Assembly: GCA_023395755.1 (NCBI GenBank)
Contig: JAEWYG010000205.1
Coordinates: 1 to 16,475, forward strand
From: Actinomycetes bacterium
Lineage (GTDB): Bacteria; Actinomycetota; Coriobacteriia; Coriobacteriales; Eggerthellaceae
DNA length: 16,475 bases
Direction: 5' to 3'
Position 1 is the stretch's first letter. The number at the start of each line of letters is the position of its first letter. Shown here piece by piece: positions 15,919 to 16,475 of the stretch. The notes under the pieces are model-generated. The model made no database searches and was not told the DNA's origin. It saw nothing but the letters and a program-made list of their open reading frames with translations. The translations under genes were made by a program, and so were the position numbers.

Positions 15919-16240
15919 CGTGCCTCCTCTCGTTTTAGCAACTCTCTCAAAAGAATGCGCTCGTGCCCTCGTCGCACGACTCGCTTACCGCTAGACTACT
16001 GAGCCGAAGGAGGCGTTCACAAGAATATTTCTGATTTTTCGAGATCCCAAAACATACGGTGCCATCTAACTTACGTGTTATGGGCATTGCCGGCATCAAA
16101 ACGCACGACATTGCTCAGATGGTAAAATGAACCGGTTGGGTGTACAAAACGAAGACGCAGCCTGGGGGTTACTGCTCGTTGTCACAACAACTAGGGTGCT
16201 TTCTTACCAAAACCTTTCAGGGGAATGATGAGGGGGCAGA
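15919..16240. other. Divergent intergenic region upstream of the molybdoenzyme operon
   Basis: A 322-bp stretch between divergent starts, the natural place for control of both sides. Besides the candidate promoter listed separately it contains the 8-bp palindrome TGCCGGCA (16088-16095) and GTTGT-C-ACAAC (16178-16188). For the + strand gene, TTGTCA (16179-16184) is a fair -35 but no good -10 follows. No convincing gene was found inside it. Confidence 0.5.
16022..16050 (-). promoter_or_regulatory. Candidate promoter of the molybdoenzyme operon
   Basis: On the minus strand TTGGGA (16050-16045) and TATTCT (16027-16022) each match four of six consensus bases with a 17-bp spacer. Transcription would start near 16015, giving a leader of about 97 bases. 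The weak hexamers suggest help from an activator. Confidence 0.35.
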
Positions 16241-16475
16241 ATGGACTATTCGGGCTATTCCTTTTCCGCGACAACTCATGCTGAATTCTTCAAGGCGGAA
16301 TCCGAGCTAATTCGGTTTGGAGAGAGACTCGCTTACAGTCCGTCAGCAAAATATATGCGGTCAACGTTATTGGCTATCGATGCCATCTTCGCCATCCGTA
16401 TGTCGCGAGACATTGTATTGCCTGTCGTACCCCTTATTGCCGCATTCGATCAGGCAGAATGGAAATGCTACGGAG
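16241..16475 (+). CDS. Start of an unrecognised protein, cut by the window end
   Basis: An open frame of 78 codons that begins MDYSGYSFSATTHAEFFKAE and runs off the end of the window. AGGGGG (16231-16236) lies four bases before the ATG, a strong site, and the other two forward frames and the reverse frames all contain stops here. The visible part is a mix of polar and hydrophobic residues with no clear membrane helix (the most hydrophobic piece is DIVLPVVPLIAAF, about 59-71), no cysteine cluster and no DNA-binding motif. No family is recognised. It is divergent from the molybdoenzyme operon, a position often held by the regulator of such operons, but nothing seen proves that role. Confidence 0.6.
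   Translation, partial: MDYSGYSFSATTHAEFFKAESELIRFGERLAYSPSAKYMRSTLLAIDAIFAIRMSRDIVLPVVPLIAAFDQAEWKCYG

Noticed and set aside
16059..16130. Short plus-strand ORF containing MGIAGIKTHDIAQMVK before the divergent gene
   Set aside because: It has no ribosome binding site and is too short to judge; a gene remnant or leader peptide is possible but unsupported.

Overview
The window looks like chromosomal DNA from a gut-type anaerobic actinobacterium, most likely Coriobacteriia, family Eggerthellaceae. The grounds are a membrane-spanning LuxR-type regulator, a Cys-rich DMSO-reductase-family molybdoenzyme with its four-cluster ferredoxin partner, a tiny zinc-ribbon protein beginning MCFRP, and flavoproteins of the BaiN/HI0933 and COG2509 types, all in DNA of middling G+C. 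This placement is inference from gene content; no rRNA or other marker is present.

Left part (1-2108, mostly + strand): a seven-helix membrane protein with a C-terminal LuxR DNA-binding domain (92-1060), a small, very charged minus-strand ORF (1079-1270), and a GNAT acetyltransferase (1416-2108). The last overlaps the end of the next, convergent gene by 20 bp.

Middle part (8401 down to 2089, - strand): four closely packed genes that look like one operon. In order of transcription they are a cation-transporting P-type ATPase, a BaiN/HI0933-type flavoprotein, a COG2509-type FAD dehydrogenase and a histidine (phosphoglycerate-mutase-like) phosphatase. Gaps are 15, 4 and 18 bp. Just upstream is a separate sodium:alanine/glycine symporter gene (10100-8685) with a long leader, a perfect -10 box, palindromes around its promoter, and a large hairpin behind it.

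Right part (15918 down to 10579, - strand): a molybdopterin oxidoreductase without a visible export signal, an iron-sulfur subunit in which one cluster cysteine is replaced by aspartate, a VOC-fold metalloprotein, an MFS transporter and a zinc-ribbon microprotein. Hairpins lie between some of the genes and a strong hairpin follows the last one. There is no DmsC-like membrane anchor. The simplest reading is import of a small molecule by the MFS protein and its reduction in the cytoplasm; this is the most interesting system here. A divergent gene, cut off by the window end, starts at 16241.

No tRNA, rRNA, CRISPR array, insertion sequence or phage gene was recognised.
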